Assembly: GCA_002205965.3 (NCBI GenBank)
Contig: NADL03000053.1
Span: forward strand, 372,001 to 436,000
From: Kappaphycus alvarezii
Taxonomy: Eukaryota; Rhodophyta; Florideophyceae; Gigartinales; Solieriaceae
Length of the DNA stretch: 64,000 nucleotides
Direction of reading: 5' to 3'
In this document: in pieces, positions 10,229 through 21,660 of the stretch
Layout of the letters: each line of letters begins with the position of its first letter
Numbering within the stretch: position 1 is the stretch's first letter
Program-made: the position numbers and the translations under genes
Notes under the pieces: generated by a model
What the model was told of the DNA's origin: nothing
Seen by the model: only the letters and a program-made list of their open reading frames with translations
Database searches by the model: none

Positions 10229-10302
10229 CGGAACCACCTACGCAGCCACAATCCGGAACCACCTACGCAGCCACAATCCGGAACCACCTACGCAGCCACA
10301 AT
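10229..10302 (+). repeat. 25-bp tandem repeat, three units
   Basis: The unit CGGAACCACCTACGCAGCCA plus five bases is repeated three times head to tail with essentially no differences. On the plus strand it reads EPPTQPQS/GTTYAATIR in different frames. Because 25 is not a multiple of three, each unit shifts frame. Confidence 0.85.
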
Positions 10303-10456
10303 CTTCCTTCAATATCAATTCTTGCACTGCACGCTCTTCTCAAGATATCAATAGAAGGATAGGGAAAGTTGAGGGGAGACACCGGAGCGGAAAAGGATTT
10401 TCGGATAGTTAAATGCCTACCTTAGCCAAGTCATGGATTGAGCAGTCAGACAAAGG

Positions 10457-10717
10457 ATGCAACCAAAGCGAGAAGTCTATGTGGACTGTAATCGAAAGCA
10501 TTTTTGGCAAAAAAAATATAATGTGAAGCGCACTGCACCTTCTTCACCAAGCACGTGGCACCGCACAGCGCGAGAAGTCCAAAATTTCATTACTGCTCGT
10601 GCGATGGTGGGAGGTATGAAAATATCTGGAGTCAAAGATGAGATGATTGAAAACATAGTCCAGGGACACCACAGGAAAAGGTCTGGGAAGATGAATACGA
10701 ACGCGGCAGTTTCATAA
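10457..10717 (+). other. 86-codon open frame, unassigned
   Basis: Lys/Arg-rich open segment starting MQPKREVYVDCNRKHFW. No motif recognised. It lies in a run of coding-looking debris between 9.8 and 12.0 kb that probably belongs to an unrecognised element. Confidence 0.2.
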
Positions 10718-10995
10718 GCTCAACCGCTCCGATGGATATCTAGGGCAGATTTTCTCTCCAATCATGACAAAGTTGAGTACGAATACGGCAAGTACTCTTC
10801 CAGATTAACGCTTTCGAAGGATATCAGCAGCCTATTTGCTACAGAATCAGTTGAAAGTCTTAGTGTAATTTCACTTCTTTGCCTTTTTTCTGACAGCTGA
10901 CAACTCGCAAAGAGGCTTACAGGTATTACTGTACTTTACCGTTCAACCTAGAACTTGACCGTTAAGTTTATGCACTGTACAGTGCTGTAAGCATC

Positions 10996-11018
10996 AGCTG
11001 ATCTACTTCAGATCAGCT
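10996..11018. repeat. Short perfect hairpin
   Basis: AGCTGATC and GATCAGCT flank the 7-base loop TACTTCA: an 8-bp perfect stem. It lies about 100 bases upstream of a TATA-like site at 11117. Confidence 0.5.
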
Positions 11019-11109
11019 CAAGCAAATCTAGGGTTACACACTCACCCTCGTCTACATGTCTTCTGGAAACTTCCTTCGATCAACAGAAAGCATCAGTCGA
11101 CTCACCTTG

Positions 11110-11290
11110 AAGTCTATATAAGCCCCGGTCTCTACATCTTCTACCTGAGTAAAGTTCCTCACCACTTTCTCTCTCATCTCTCCTTCTCGGTCCCTCAATC
11201 TTTTTACCGTTCTATCTCTCTCCTGCTCTTCCGCTCTCTCTCTCACTCTCTGTCTGACTCCCTCGCTCCCTCTCTCTCGTTCCGTCCATC
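11110..11290 (+). promoter_or_regulatory. TATA-like site with CT-rich leader
   Basis: TCTATATAAGCCCCGG at about 11115 is followed by a long CT-rich tract (CTCTCTCTCACTCTCTG). This is the layout of a fungal promoter with a pyrimidine-rich transcript start. The downstream sequence carries coding-like remnants rather than a complete ORF. Confidence 0.3.
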
Positions 11291-11299
11291 AGAAAGGGG

Positions 11300-12025
11300 T
11301 ACATGACAAGAAAATAGAAATGATGAAGTGAATTTTGAGGTTGCTTCCTTCGATGATGGAAGGGAGATTGAGATATTTACAGTGGTTTGTCTGGCGAAAA
11401 ATCTGAATTTAGACCTAAAGGAATCAACAGGAGGGAAGCAGATGAGAAAATTAGACTTCAATACTTGAAAGTCTATGAGACTTTACAGAAAATGCAACAG
11501 AAATTAGCAGAAGGTAACTGAATCTTGGCCGGGGACTGGGAGAGGTGAAACAAACAAGCGGACGAAGCGCATGATTTTGAGATATTGAAAATGTTACATC
11601 CAGATTCTGAAATGTTCAAAAACTATCAAGGGGGAAGTAATTCAGCGAAGGCGTCACCGTTCATCATGCAGGGAAAGTGGAGGATCTCAAGGAGCATAAC
11701 AAGATTGCCTGGCTAAAGATCAGGGTCAGAAGTCACCTCATTTACCCCAAACTGGAAAACATAGTGAGGATGGCATCGGGGAGATTTAACGTCATGGTTC
11801 TGAGTTTAATGGAGAATATTTTGTATTAGTAAAGTACGAGCAAGATGAAGGTTTGCCCATGAGAGATCATTATTGACTTTCCCGTAGCATCACAATATGA
11901 AAAACTTGAATCCTCATATTCTCCATCTAACAACTTAAACATATGGAGTAGTAATACGGGCACAAATGACCGGAAACCCGTTCGCTAAACAGCTGCGGGG
12001 AGCCACCTTCATTACTGAAGTAATT
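11300..12025 (+). other. Decayed coding-like stretch, unassigned
   Basis: Plus-strand fragments such as FEVASFDDGREIEIFTVV and LNLDLKESTGGKQ near 11330-11450, and a later segment around 11650-11820, look like protein sequence with stops between. They follow a TATA-like site. A gag-like role is possible but there is no motif to support it. Confidence 0.25.
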
Positions 12026-12031
12026 AAAGTA

Positions 12032-13100
12032 TAAAATTGTGCACAGCTCCTAAGCGCTCTTGCTCTTTTAAGCTATCAATGAGATCGCTCAACACCGTTT
12101 GGTGATCTACACAAGACATCATAACGCTTTCGCGAATCTGGAACACTTCCGGATAAACCACGCCATCTGTCGTCCCCACATTATTATTTTCTTCCTCTTG
12201 GTGTTCTATTTACATCTACCGCTGTTGTTATAGTTGAAGCTCCTCCTCGTATAACTCAGTAACTAAGTTGACTATTGTTTTATCTTCTGAAATTTCCTCT
12301 TCAGAAGACCATTCCTGATTAAGTCTGACTAGCATATTGTTGAGAATCACGCATGTTTCGCTGACGTCTAGAACGTCCCTCTTAAAATATAAATAGGATT
12401 CCTTCCCCAGCACAAATAATCGAGTCTACAGAATGCCAAAAGCTCGCTCAATGCCTTTTCTTAATGTCTCCTGTATCTTTGTATACAACAGCTCTCCGTC
12501 ATCTGCAGGTTCATGTAGTAGACGTGCAAATATTTTCCATTATGGTTATATGCCATCTCCCAAAAATTAACCCATTATATGCGTTTAAGCGAGGCGATGC
12601 AGCTTGTAGTCAGTTTTTACATTGATTTTGTACGTGCACCTAAGTATCGAAGTAAACAATGGTGGGACCTCCAGTAGTGTTTTGTCATTGATCGTGCCAC
12701 ATCTGCCAGCGAGTCAGTGTATAATTTTCTGTCACAACATGTTCCAAAAGCATTTTTTGCACGCTTTACTTCCTCCAAATTGTTGTATTGCCCTTTTAAC
12801 GCTGCCGGAAAGTCCTTTTATTTAATTTTTCATCTATCTACGCAATAAAAAAAATCTTGAACCCGTGTTCGCCATACTGGTTAGAAATTTTTTCCTATTT
12901 GGCAACTGTATGTAGCCTGTTCAGGAACTGTTTCCCGTAAATAATCTTTATGTGACGACAAAACAATTTGAAATACTTCCAAACTTTGTCTGTATCCATT
13001 CTGCAGCCGTCACCCATATCGTCAAATGATCGGGCAGTGCAGAGAACCCAAAGTCAAGCCATAACTTTTATCTCCGCTCGAATCCCTTTCCACCCTGCCA
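12032..13100 (-). pseudogene. PIF-1: PIF/Harbinger-type transposase remnant
   Basis: Minus-strand reading gives, in order, FPAALKGQYNN, then GTINDKTLLEVPPLF, then LRKGIERAFGIL, VLGKESYLYFK and TCVILNNMLV. These match the core of PIF/Harbinger transposases (DDE_Tnp_4): the substrate-facing W.GQY block, the G..ND...L..SPLF block with the second acidic residue, and the terminal ERAFG.L..RF...HNM block. The frame 12413-12032 continues past three stops to ...EQERLGAVHNFIL. Upstream parts sit in two frames. No TIRs or 3-bp target duplications were identified. A coherent upstream frame at 13399-13139 might be the N terminus but shows no motif. Confidence 0.65.
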
Positions 13101-13138
13101 GGTTTTTTGCACTCCCCACACACTAGGGAAGACCAAAG

Positions 13139-13399
13139 TCATATCATTAAGAAGATTATATGACATACCTCGGGAGGGTCGAAATCGACGACGGAAACTT
13201 CGAATTTAGTATATAACAGACGGTCCAAGACAGTCTCGAATTCAAGTGCTTTCCTTTCGATCAGTATTATGACTTCCCATCGTTCTCCACATCTATTTAG
13301 CTTCTGCTTTTGGATCAAAGCAGCAAAAGCGTTAGCTCCCGCCATAGCTGCAGACCGATTTCGGAGAATGGTTGCTAATATGGTATCGGTATCACTCAT
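13139..13399 (-). other. 86-codon open frame upstream of PIF-1, unassigned
   Basis: Starts MSDTDTILATILRN and continues to EVSVVDFDPPEVC. It lies upstream of PIF-1 on the same strand, so it could be the transposase N terminus or the accessory Myb-like ORF of Harbinger elements. I see no helix-turn-helix pattern, so I leave it unassigned. Confidence 0.25.
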
Positions 13400-14200
13400 T
13401 GCTTCATCGGCGGGTGAAAGTAGAATTATATGAAGTACTTAGTCTGAATCTCATCGCCCCGCCAGCTAGAAAAGCGGTGCTCTTCAGCATTGTTGCCTGC
13501 TTTTCATATAAAATCCCGAGATTTCGAAAATAATGGATCGGAATGACTCTGAGGTACTGCCTCATAGTCACCCCAATGAGCCCAGTAGGCTCATACAACT
13601 GCTTGTACTCAATATAGCAACCAGCTGCTCTAGATGAAAAGGGGTTTGAAGCGCAATATTAAGTTCTATTTTACATTTTTCAGAAAAATTTTGCGCACCG
13701 GTAGTCTCAGGCTAAGGGGACAGGTCTGTGTATTAGTGGCAATCGACTACTGTATCTAATTTATAGCTACAGATTTCAAGCGGATATATACGGCAGTCCT
13801 CACTATCCGATCGGATCGAAAGGAGGGGATTTAGTTGGACTAATCCACTGTTTCAGGAGCTTACCCTTTAAAATTATTGAAATACGGGACTGCAACGGCA
13901 TCATGGGAGATATTTGTACCTGTTCGCTGTGTCTGCTCTTCCTCGCTCCCGTCGACACCGCATCTATGTCAGTTATTGTTCCATTTAGGTACTTCAATAA
14001 AGGTCTAGGTATGATGAATCCTCCGGTATTTGAGCCTGATCCAGACCTCCCGTCGTGGGAATAAAGGTTGCAATTTGGGTTGAATTAGTAGCAACAGCAG
14101 ACGAGAAGGGAAACACAAATTCTAGAATACGTTTATCCATCCATCCAATCGGGCGTCAACTGTTTTATCGAGGTCTTCTCCTAGATTAACAGAGTCTTCG
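13400..14200. other. No clear gene; possible Copia-2 leader
   Basis: Short fragments only. GGGGACAGGTCTGTGTATTAG at about 13718 resembles GGGGGCAGGTCTGGGTATTAG at 48766 within a LINE tail, suggesting another fragment of that LINE family. No LTR for Copia-2 was recognised. Confidence 0.3.
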
Positions 14201-14409
14201 AGATGAAGCACAAGAGCAAGTGAATGTAGGCCACAAAAAAGACGCCCAAGTCAAAGCTGTGCAAGATATCGTGGACTTCATCGCTCATGATTCTCCGATC
14301 TCCGTGGTTCCTCGCCCCATAGACTCTTCCGGTGGGGGACTTCTTGTAAGCGCAAAAAAAGTGAGGATCTGAACCGATATATGTCAATGTTGGGCGAACT
14401 TGCCGCCGA

Positions 14410-15150
14410 AAACTTGATGAAAGCAGGATCTACCAGTCAATGTCAAATCAGAGAAGTAGTCTCAACTACTGCGCTTCATAACGCCTCACTCTCTGAAGCG
14501 TCCTACCCAATGCCAAGCTCCGTCTTATCGGAATGACAGAGGAACGAGAAATGGGAACGATACGCTTCGAAAAACATTCAAGTTGACACTGGAAGAGGAA
14601 CAGAAGATATGTTTGAGTACCAGGAAGCTTTCTGTATCGATTGTGTGAGGATCAGTGTTTCAAGTCATAACGAAAAGCTCTCATTAAAGAAGGTCATAAA
14701 TCGCTTCAACACATGTGCCGGGACATGAAGCCTATCTTCGACAATATAAAGAAGGTAAGTGGTACTCAAGATGTAGCCAAATCAATTGCTTCCTCTGGTC
14801 GATGTTGCACTCTGAGTCTTGACGATGCCTTAAATTTACTTCGAGCTCTTTCTCGGACTACTAACAAAAATGAATCTCCTATCTCAAGTGGTCATTTTTA
14901 GATGTCGTCCGATCATAAGTTCAGAAGCTTATTCGGTAGTCTTAAGGCAGATTTAAGAGAGGAAAAGAACAGAAAATCATCCATTAGTCGCACTTTCAAC
15001 GGAAAGAAGCGGAAAAGTTATCGAGACGACGGCGAGAATCACAGATATAGTCAGGATGTTAAGAGGAAGAACTCAACAGCGCTGGTGGAACTCTTCGGAG
15101 AGTCTGTATGGATTTTAGAGAGGAGTATCTCCATCGCAGTGATGTGAAGT
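14410..15150 (+). pseudogene. Copia-2 gag-like segment
   Basis: Open pieces at 14713-14901 and 14902-15147 are consecutive and hydrophilic, Ser/Lys/Arg-rich (SISRTFNGKKRKSYRDDG). This fits the basic C-terminal part of a gag. No intact CCHC knuckle is visible. The assignment rests on position before the protease-like segment. Confidence 0.4.
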
Positions 15151-15449
15151 GCCAGCTCCCGAGCTTTTGCCTCTTTGAAGATCCTAAAATTCAGAAATAG
15201 TCGTGAAGAAGAATCAGAATGGAACTAAATACCCGAAAATTTCGACGGGTATTTTAGTCCGGGCTCCATGCATTCCAAGGGCAAAATATCCTAGTAAGAG
15301 GAATACTTAGCAATTCTGATATGATACCTATGTGTAAAGACCCCAATCATATACTGGACTGGGTTTGTCCTCAATCGGTTAGGGCATAAAGTCGGCAGTA
15401 GCGCTTGGCTTAGCGATGGGCTCCGAATTATAGTTGAAGATCTTAGATT

Positions 15450-15870
15450 ATGAGCCGTTCTGGCACGGTTAATGGTGATAAATGCAGCGATGTGAAGCGC
15501 AAATTCGGTGTATGGAGACTCCCTTTTGAAGACTTGAAAGGGAATAAAATCGTAATTCAGTTCTACGTGGGGGAGGAAGATGGTCCTCTTCTACTTAAAA
15601 AATGTACCTTGAATAAAATCATATGTGCTCAATTATCAGCTACCTCGTCTTTTTACAATAAAAATGGGAATTTTCGAAGGATTCGGACAGCAAACCGTGC
15701 TTCCAATCTACCTTCTTGAAGTTAGAGAAACTTTAACTCACCTTCATGTTGTCATGAGTCAAAAATACAAATTACAGAGGTATCTTGAGAAGCAGCGGGC
15801 TTTTCTTGGAACACAAGGAGATCGGGATGACTGCAGTATCAAAAAATCACGCTTCATGGGAAAATTATGA
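15450..15870 (+). pseudogene. Copia-2 protease C-terminal and pre-integrase segment
   Basis: The frame starting at 15450 reads VKRKFGVWRLPFEDLKG, then IVIQFYVGEEDGPLLLKKCTL. In copia proteases the corresponding stretch is a F/G...LPF..GG..I....V..DIPFLL...TL pattern that closes the protease fold. The active-site DTG lies upstream in decayed sequence and I could not place it. The overlapping next frame (15625-15870) reads TVLPIYLLEVRETLTHLHV, which may begin the pre-integrase region. Confidence 0.5.
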
Positions 15871-16281
15871 AAATAACTCGCTTCAACACCGCACCTGTAC
15901 TCGCACTTACCTCTGAGGGACATGAAGGATCTCTAAAAATGGGGCGGAGCTCTTTCGGAAGTCTGGAGCAAGCTCTCGAAGCTGTCAAGCAAAAGTGCTG
16001 TACCTGCAAGAAAATTTGAAGGTCACTCAATTTTCGCAAGTTATTATTGAGTAAGCCACCTCGAACCATTGACGAACCATTGAAAAGTAAGTGTAAAATT
16101 GATTTCTGGTATATGGTAAGCTAACTAGGTCCCCAATATTCTATATTGAATATTTGGCTTCATGATTTTGTAACGCTGTTGTTGTGTTCACCAAAGATAT
16201 GGAAGGAGCTTCAAGAGTCCTCGAAACGCACTGGATCGCAGTGAATGGAGCTCCAGCATCAATATATATCTATCAGGAAAA

Positions 16282-16890
16282 TTGTTACCGTTGATTTTGT
16301 CAAAATTTTGCAAAAGAATGGTATCAAAACAAGACCTCGACCGACAAGGAGGCGGATCAAAAATTGCTTCAGTGGTGAATGAAAGCTTCGCTCTGTGTCA
16401 GATTTCGGTGCGTATTTCCAAGGAAGAAATGCACGAAATAGACAAGAAATGTACTTCATTTACATATCAAAATATCGTTTCAGGAGAAGTCCTCGCTACA
16501 AACCTTCTCTGTGGAAAAAAATCGTTTCATTGTCATTGAGCTTCCCAGGGGATACACAACATTAACTCTTAGCATAAAACAGACTCCAGTGGATTCAGAA
16601 TTAATTGAAGCACATCATGAGAAAACTGCACGTCGTTTCTTTTTCAAGATGTCGGAATTTAGATCACCAAATATGATTCCGTCACATCTTCTCACGAAAG
16701 GAACTCTAGTAGATTTCTTTTGAGAAACGAACAAAAGAAGGTTTTTAAATTTTGGAACACGTCCAAAACGAATAGAACATTTTGTAGAGCTCACTCGGAG
16801 CAAATTCGAAAACGAAAAATGGCTGAAAACCGCATATGAGTACATAGGGCTGTATCCGTCTTCAGACCTTTGGCAAGAGTTGAATAGCAT
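16282..16890 (+). other. Copia-2 middle region, unassigned open pieces
   Basis: Open pieces at 16282-16539 and 16511-16723 overlap, and a third continues to about 16890 (ending LYPSSDLWQEL). By position this should be integrase, but the D, D and E motifs are not visible. It could be another insertion. Plain description only. Confidence 0.25.
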
Positions 16891-17109
16891 CTAATATTAG
16901 AACAAGGACAAGATCATCAGATGTCAGTGGATGACGGAGGTGAATAAAATGTTTTTGCACCCATTTTGTGTGCTTACTTGCCAATAACAAGACCAGAGAT
17001 AATAAGTTTTCATATTCACGCTTATCGATGAGAAATCAATATCTATACTGATCTCACGCCGGATAATTTATGTCGATAATATCCGGATAATCGCTGTAGA
17101 TTCAATTTG

Positions 17110-18125
17110 GTTCCTTTTGACGAAATCTCTAGCCATTCGGACTCTAGATAAAGACTATAGGGTTAAAATAAATAAAAATACTCCAACTTCTCGAACGAAT
17201 AACGATGTTGGGAGTACCCCCGTTGCGGGAGAGACGAAAATACTACAAGAGTTGAAGTCACGGAGGCAAGTAATAATTCAGAAAATTCGAAACGCTATTA
17301 TTAATGAAACTGTAATAGGAAGCAAAATAACTTCAATCGCACCGAGGTGGCTTGTTAACGAATCAATTGAGAAAGACAAGTCTAATTAAAAAGAAAAACG
17401 CTTATCGAGAATTTAATTTCAGAAACATACCAAAAGATACAAATCTTATATCGTCGCATTGTTTCTTCCGAGTCAAAATTAATGGAGAATCGGAAAAATT
17501 GAAATTGAAGTGAAGATTAGTTCCACTCAGTAATCGGGTTAACGACAAAACTTTCATCAAAAAGGACTCAACAAAGGCTCAATTTCTTGTTTTATAAGTG
17601 CTCTTCTCTCTGCTGCAGCGATACTTCAATTTTCCTTCGCAACGAAGGACATATCTGGAGCATTTGCTAAATCTGAACCGTTGAATCGCAACGTATATAA
17701 TCGCCTACCGAGAGGCTGAACTGGTAAAAGATTCTTCGTACAGAAGATACTCGTCCTGTATAGGGTTTCGTCGAATCAGGCCGGCTATGGTAACTCGCAA
17801 TCGTAGATTCGATGTTCGGAAATAGACTGGAATGCGCAAGGGGATGCCGAAAGTATTAATGAAACTACATGCATCTGGAAATTTCCTTCTTATTTTGCAA
17901 AATAGTGAAAGAATTCTTACTTGCAAGAGCCCAACAGGTAATCCAAGAATTACATTATGCACTTTAGACAAGATTCAAGGTCGGCAAACGCACCTATGAA
18001 TCCAATCTGGGTTTCAATAGAATTCATTCATCCCAAGACAGCAAATTAAACATCATTTTCTCTATGGAGGAATACATGGGCACCATTATCAAACTTCTAT
18101 CGGATCTCAATAGAAGAAAAGACCA
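17110..18125 (+). pseudogene. Copia-2 reverse transcriptase remnant
   Basis: At 17590-17712 the frame reads ISALLSAAAILQFSFATKDI, with SGAFAKSEPLNRNVYNRLPRG following: the copia RT segment with the first catalytic Asp. It continues in shifted frames with GFVESGRLW (usually YGLVESGRLW), KIVKEFLLA at the second catalytic site (normally a hydrophobic-V-DD pattern, here lacking both Asp residues), RFKVGKRTYESN and FSMEEYMGTI. The upstream open piece 17117-17389 is the RT entry region. The catalytic centre is destroyed, so it is not functional. Confidence 0.65.
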
Positions 18126-18359
18126 AGACGATTAATTCTCACTGCACTAAGTCAAACAATTCCATGCCTGCTGTAGACAATTCAATTAGCTCGGACAAGT
18201 CATAAGGTGTCCTGCAGCATTTGTAGCAATGAACCTCAGATATCAGAATACACCAGTTTAGTAAAGCTAGTCTTCCACTCCATGAGATTCGGAAACTTGA
18301 TCCCATTATAACATATAGAGTACCTTCCACTCAGGATTTAAACAGTAATATCACGGCTT

Positions 18360-18830
18360 AATTGGCATTCCTGGACACGAGCCAAGGTATATCGTCCTAC
18401 GGTAGAACTGGTTTCTTTCCGTAATCTTCTTTCCGAACTCTAAAATATCTATGCTATCGACTGGCACAGCTCCAAGCATGCGCAATTTACGTTTTGTTTC
18501 AATATTGCGGAGATAATTGCAGCGGAAGAGTTAGAAGATAGGGCTAGACTCATGACATACTTCTTATCAAAGATGTCGGTGGCTAATTGTTCCTTGCCAA
18601 TTGATTCTCATAGACTCAAATCGCCCATCATCACCCTTCACGAAGGTCGCGATTACAGCCTGCCTAAAACAGTCGAAAGGTTGAGATACTCTTTTGACTA
18701 AGGATGTATCGCCTTTATGCAGTGGATTAAAGGCAAGAAGAACATCTCTGGTGCATTGACCAAGATAACCTAAACACCTTTCGTAAACTCAGTCAAATTT
18801 GTCCACTTGGGCCCCTGAATTCGGATATAA
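18360..18830 (+). pseudogene. Copia-2 RNase H and C terminus
   Basis: Plus-strand frames read AIDWHSSKHAQFTF, NIAEIIAAEELEDRARLMTY, then ITLHEGRDYSLPKTVERLRY, and finally MQWIKGKKNISGALTK. In this copia lineage the RNase H carries DW.SSK.R....S..AE..A..EA.DR followed by TLHE.R.Y.L..TV.R.R..F and W..G..N.AD.LTK. The order and spacing fit. One stop and at least two frame changes are present. Confidence 0.65.
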
Positions 18831-18904
18831 TTAAGGAAATTGAGAGAGTAGGACCAGATTGAGGAGGAGTGGGAGACGGCAAAAGGAATCGCTAGTGTCT
18901 ATTG

Positions 18905-19310
18905 GGCCGTTGTCCTCATATGACGACAACTTTTAGCACTTCTTTTTCAATACAATTTTTTTTACCTCAGCGCATTTCTTGTCCCTCCGCATTAGTACAT
19001 GAGTGTAGATGGCCGATGAAAAAAACTCAAGATTGTTGAACTCGGTTAAGGCCAGGGCAGTTTTCCCTCACCAACGTCGGCTCTTAGCAAGAAGTTGTGA
19101 AAACGACTTCATTTTGGAAGGAAATATAGTTCGTATTATCATGGTGGGTTTCAGAAACGAATGATCGTATACAGTAAGAGTTACTGTACTGTACCTTAGT
19201 GTAAAAACCATTTTTACAGTTAAAATTTGGGCTTCCAAAAAATGTACCTTTCCAAAATGTAACGGAAACTGTCCTCATATGAGGACAAATTGTGCCTCGT
19301 ATGAGGACAG
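18905..19310. repeat. Cluster of TCCTCATATGAGGA palindromes
   Basis: TGTCCTCATATGAGGACA at 19270-19287 is a perfect 18-bp palindrome. A degenerate copy follows at 19297-19310 (CCTCGTATGAGGAC) and another lies at 18908-18929 (GTTGTCCTCATATGACGACA). The spacing between the first and second sites is ~360 bp. Confidence 0.6.
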
Positions 19311-20035
19311 TGCTATGACAGATAGACACTAGCCGAAACGTTTTTGGCCACCATAGACTCCCAGGGGTATTATTGTAATCCACCTTGATGTCTTCTTTTT
19401 TGGTTGCCAAATATCGCCAATGAACTGTAAGCATTCTTACAAAAGCCCTCAAATGCCTACATTGGTACCAAAATCGAACAATCTGCGCCGTATTCCTGCC
19501 AAATTGCAATCGTTGTTTTGGTTCCGCTTGATTTTCGATCTCAAGGCACCCTGAAAACCATCCCCAGTCAGTCTCCCAACCTTTTTTTTAATTGTTAATT
19601 GAATTTTAACCTCCATCTACCCCATCTTGTCCTCGTCGACCAACACGAGTGATATGTATTCCATTGACACGCGGACTCCTCCTCCACGTCATCATACGCT
19701 TCCACCGCCTCGTCTTCAACCAATGAGTGTCGGGAGAATTCAAGTCCCGAGAGTCTCGAAATGCTCTTTCGAGGATGGGGCGCTCGAAGATGGAGATGTT
19801 TGCTGTAAAATTTCCGCAATATGTCCGAGGGACCATTGATTATCTTGCGCTTCAAATCACAATCCAGCGAAGCTGAGAAAAGTTATTTCTGATGTTAACG
19901 GGTACTAGGGAAAGTTAAATCACGAGAAGATAAGCTTTTTTGCTCCAAGGTAGGCAAGAAGGGGGAGTTAAAAGAGCGAGCGCGGAGATTTATCAAGTCC
20001 AGATCATAAAAAGGGGATATTTTGTTGCTTGAAAT
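19311..20035. other. No assignable gene between Copia-2 and Gypsy-1
   Basis: Minus-strand open frames (19509-19084, 141 codons; 19855-19595, 86 codons) and plus 19627-19839 lack motifs and overlap one another. The 141-codon frame also runs through the palindrome cluster, so I treat it as probably fortuitous. Confidence 0.3.
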
Positions 20036-20054
20036 AGTTATTTTTGCAGATAGT

Positions 20055-20290
20055 GATATTGTCAACTTGGTGATTATGGCACATAGAAATTACTGTATAC
20101 CCGGTACAGTACTGTGCACCGTACTGTACTGTGCAGCCCCAGATTTGCGTCTGGAAACTTTCAGACGAATCTCCTATGTTGCACAGCTCAGTACATATAC
20201 TTTAGGGCAGTGCTGTGCCACGTTAGTGGAAAATATGTAGATGTCTCACTTGGCCCACGATAGAAAAATAACGGAGATCGTTACAAGCAT
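20055..20290 (+). repeat. Gypsy-1 5' LTR-like repeat
   Basis: Shares with 23880-24175 the blocks GCAGCCCCAGATT, GCGTCTGGAAACTT, AGCATCTCCCATGTTGC-like, GTACATATAC, GTGCCA...TTAGTGGAAAA and a last block ending TTACA(A/G)GCATAA. It includes GTACAGTACTGTGCACCGTA, a burst of the dispersed TACTGTAC word. The true LTR may extend to the TATA-like GTATTTAAGGG at 20558, but the second copy lacks that part. Confidence 0.65.
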
Positions 20291-20659
20291 AACATGCTAC
20301 GGCATCCAAGGTTTGAAAATAAGATAAAAAACAACGCCAAGCCCCATGCTTCCGCCCAACGCTTCCGTAGATGGATCCCCTTCGCCCGACGTTTCCCGTT
20401 TCATTTTCGCGTACGAAAAAGGTAGTCATGTGCGGCGGGAGCGGTGAAGAGGAAGAAATCTAGATCCTCTGTCATCTGGGTGGCACACATTTGATTGCTG
20501 CTACGAGGCGTTCCCACGAGAGAGATAAATGACACAAGAGGCGAAAAAATACGCAGTATTTAAGGGTGGGCTCCTCGGGGATTTTGGGAAGACGCCGAAA
20601 ACGCAAGAAGAATTGCAGAAGGCCATCAGTTAGGTTGGCCCCAAGGGAGGTATCGGGCT

Positions 20660-21660
20660 CTCTAGAGTAGTTTAATTCTTTACAGAAGGGTCGATCTCAA
20701 TGACACTGCATCGTTCCGAGTTCTTCGTAAAGCCGTAGTAGGTTATAAGGAAATTGTGCAGTTCGTCATGATCCGTGCGCCAAGCAATGACAAGGGTCTG
20801 AAAAGGCCATAGAATTTCGTGATTGGACAGAAGGCTTTCTTTATCAATCGTGAACAAGCTTAGCCGTACCTATGGCCCCAAAAAGATACTGAAGAGGCCG
20901 AACCAGCGTAGGAGAGGGCATGAGCAGTTGAAGAAAAAGTTTGACCAGCTACCTGCACAGTTTTTGGAGCTGTATAAGTTAGAGAAAGGAGGATCTGTGG
21001 CTACAGTTGATAACGACTTTAGTTGAAGTTTCTGTAGGAAAAGGAAGTACCGTGCTACTCAGTGCCTTCAGAACACCAACAGGTACACTGAATGCCCCAT
21101 ATGTGGAAGGGGAGGGGATTTGGAGGCAACGCACTGGTCCAGGGACCAGAGTGGCGGAGATAGATTGGTTAGAATCACTAGGGCAAGCGCTAACTCCGGA
21201 AGGGAACTTCGGCTTGAATAAAATGCATATGAAGAGCCAGTGGCTGTCGTACAGGAGTCCAGGAATGCCCATGTTGTAGCAGCTGCTAAGAGGAATGCAG
21301 AGTGTCAGGCCCTTCCGAAACAGAGGAAGGACAACGTCATAGGTATTGACACATTAATAGAAAATATCAAATATCCCCTCCACCAACAGTTGTACCCGCG
21401 GCCGGAAGGAAAAAGAATAGGAAAAGGAAGATGAGTCTGGGGGCTCCAAGAATACGTCTGAAAATCAAAACGATCGCGGAGCTTGCATTCGCTTCTTCTT
21501 GCATGAAACTTGGGCAGTTGATTCGCGGGGATGCAGAAGCAGCTAGGAAGCAGCTTAGGCAGTTGATTACGAAGAACGTTACTATGACGCAAGCCGCATA
21601 CTCTAGCACGGATCGAGGGCCACGTAGATTGAAGATAGTTGTCATGAAGTTATACGCCAC
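20660..21660 (+). pseudogene. Gypsy-1 gag with degenerate zinc knuckle
   Basis: Open pieces at 20823-21026, 21240-21434 and 21431-21660 are basic and Gln/Lys-rich, as in the gag C terminus. At 21093-21137 the frame reads CPICGRGGDLEATHW. The spacing CX2CX4-X-X4-X matches a CCHC knuckle, but the His is Asp and the final Cys is His. The segment KLGQLIRGDAEAARKQLRQL lies just before the protease. The knuckle would not bind zinc normally. Confidence 0.55.

Larger units (their letters stand above)
14200..18860 (+). mobile_element. Copia-2: decayed Ty1/copia element of a separate lineage
   Basis: Plus-strand order is gag-like debris (14.3-15.1 kb), protease-like segment (15.45-15.62), integrase-region debris (15.6-17.1), RT (17.1-18.1) and RNase H (18.4-18.8). 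The RT palm segment KDISGAFAKSEPLNRNVYNR and the RNase H end segment TLHEGRDYSL...ISGALTK are clear copia hallmarks. These segments differ from the corresponding parts of Copia-3 and Copia-4, so it is a distinct lineage. Every domain contains stops. LTRs were not found, hence approximate ends. Confidence 0.7.

Noticed and set aside
19084-19509. 141-codon minus-strand ORF
   Set aside because: No motif; it runs through the palindrome cluster and overlaps other frames. Length alone is not sufficient in this window.
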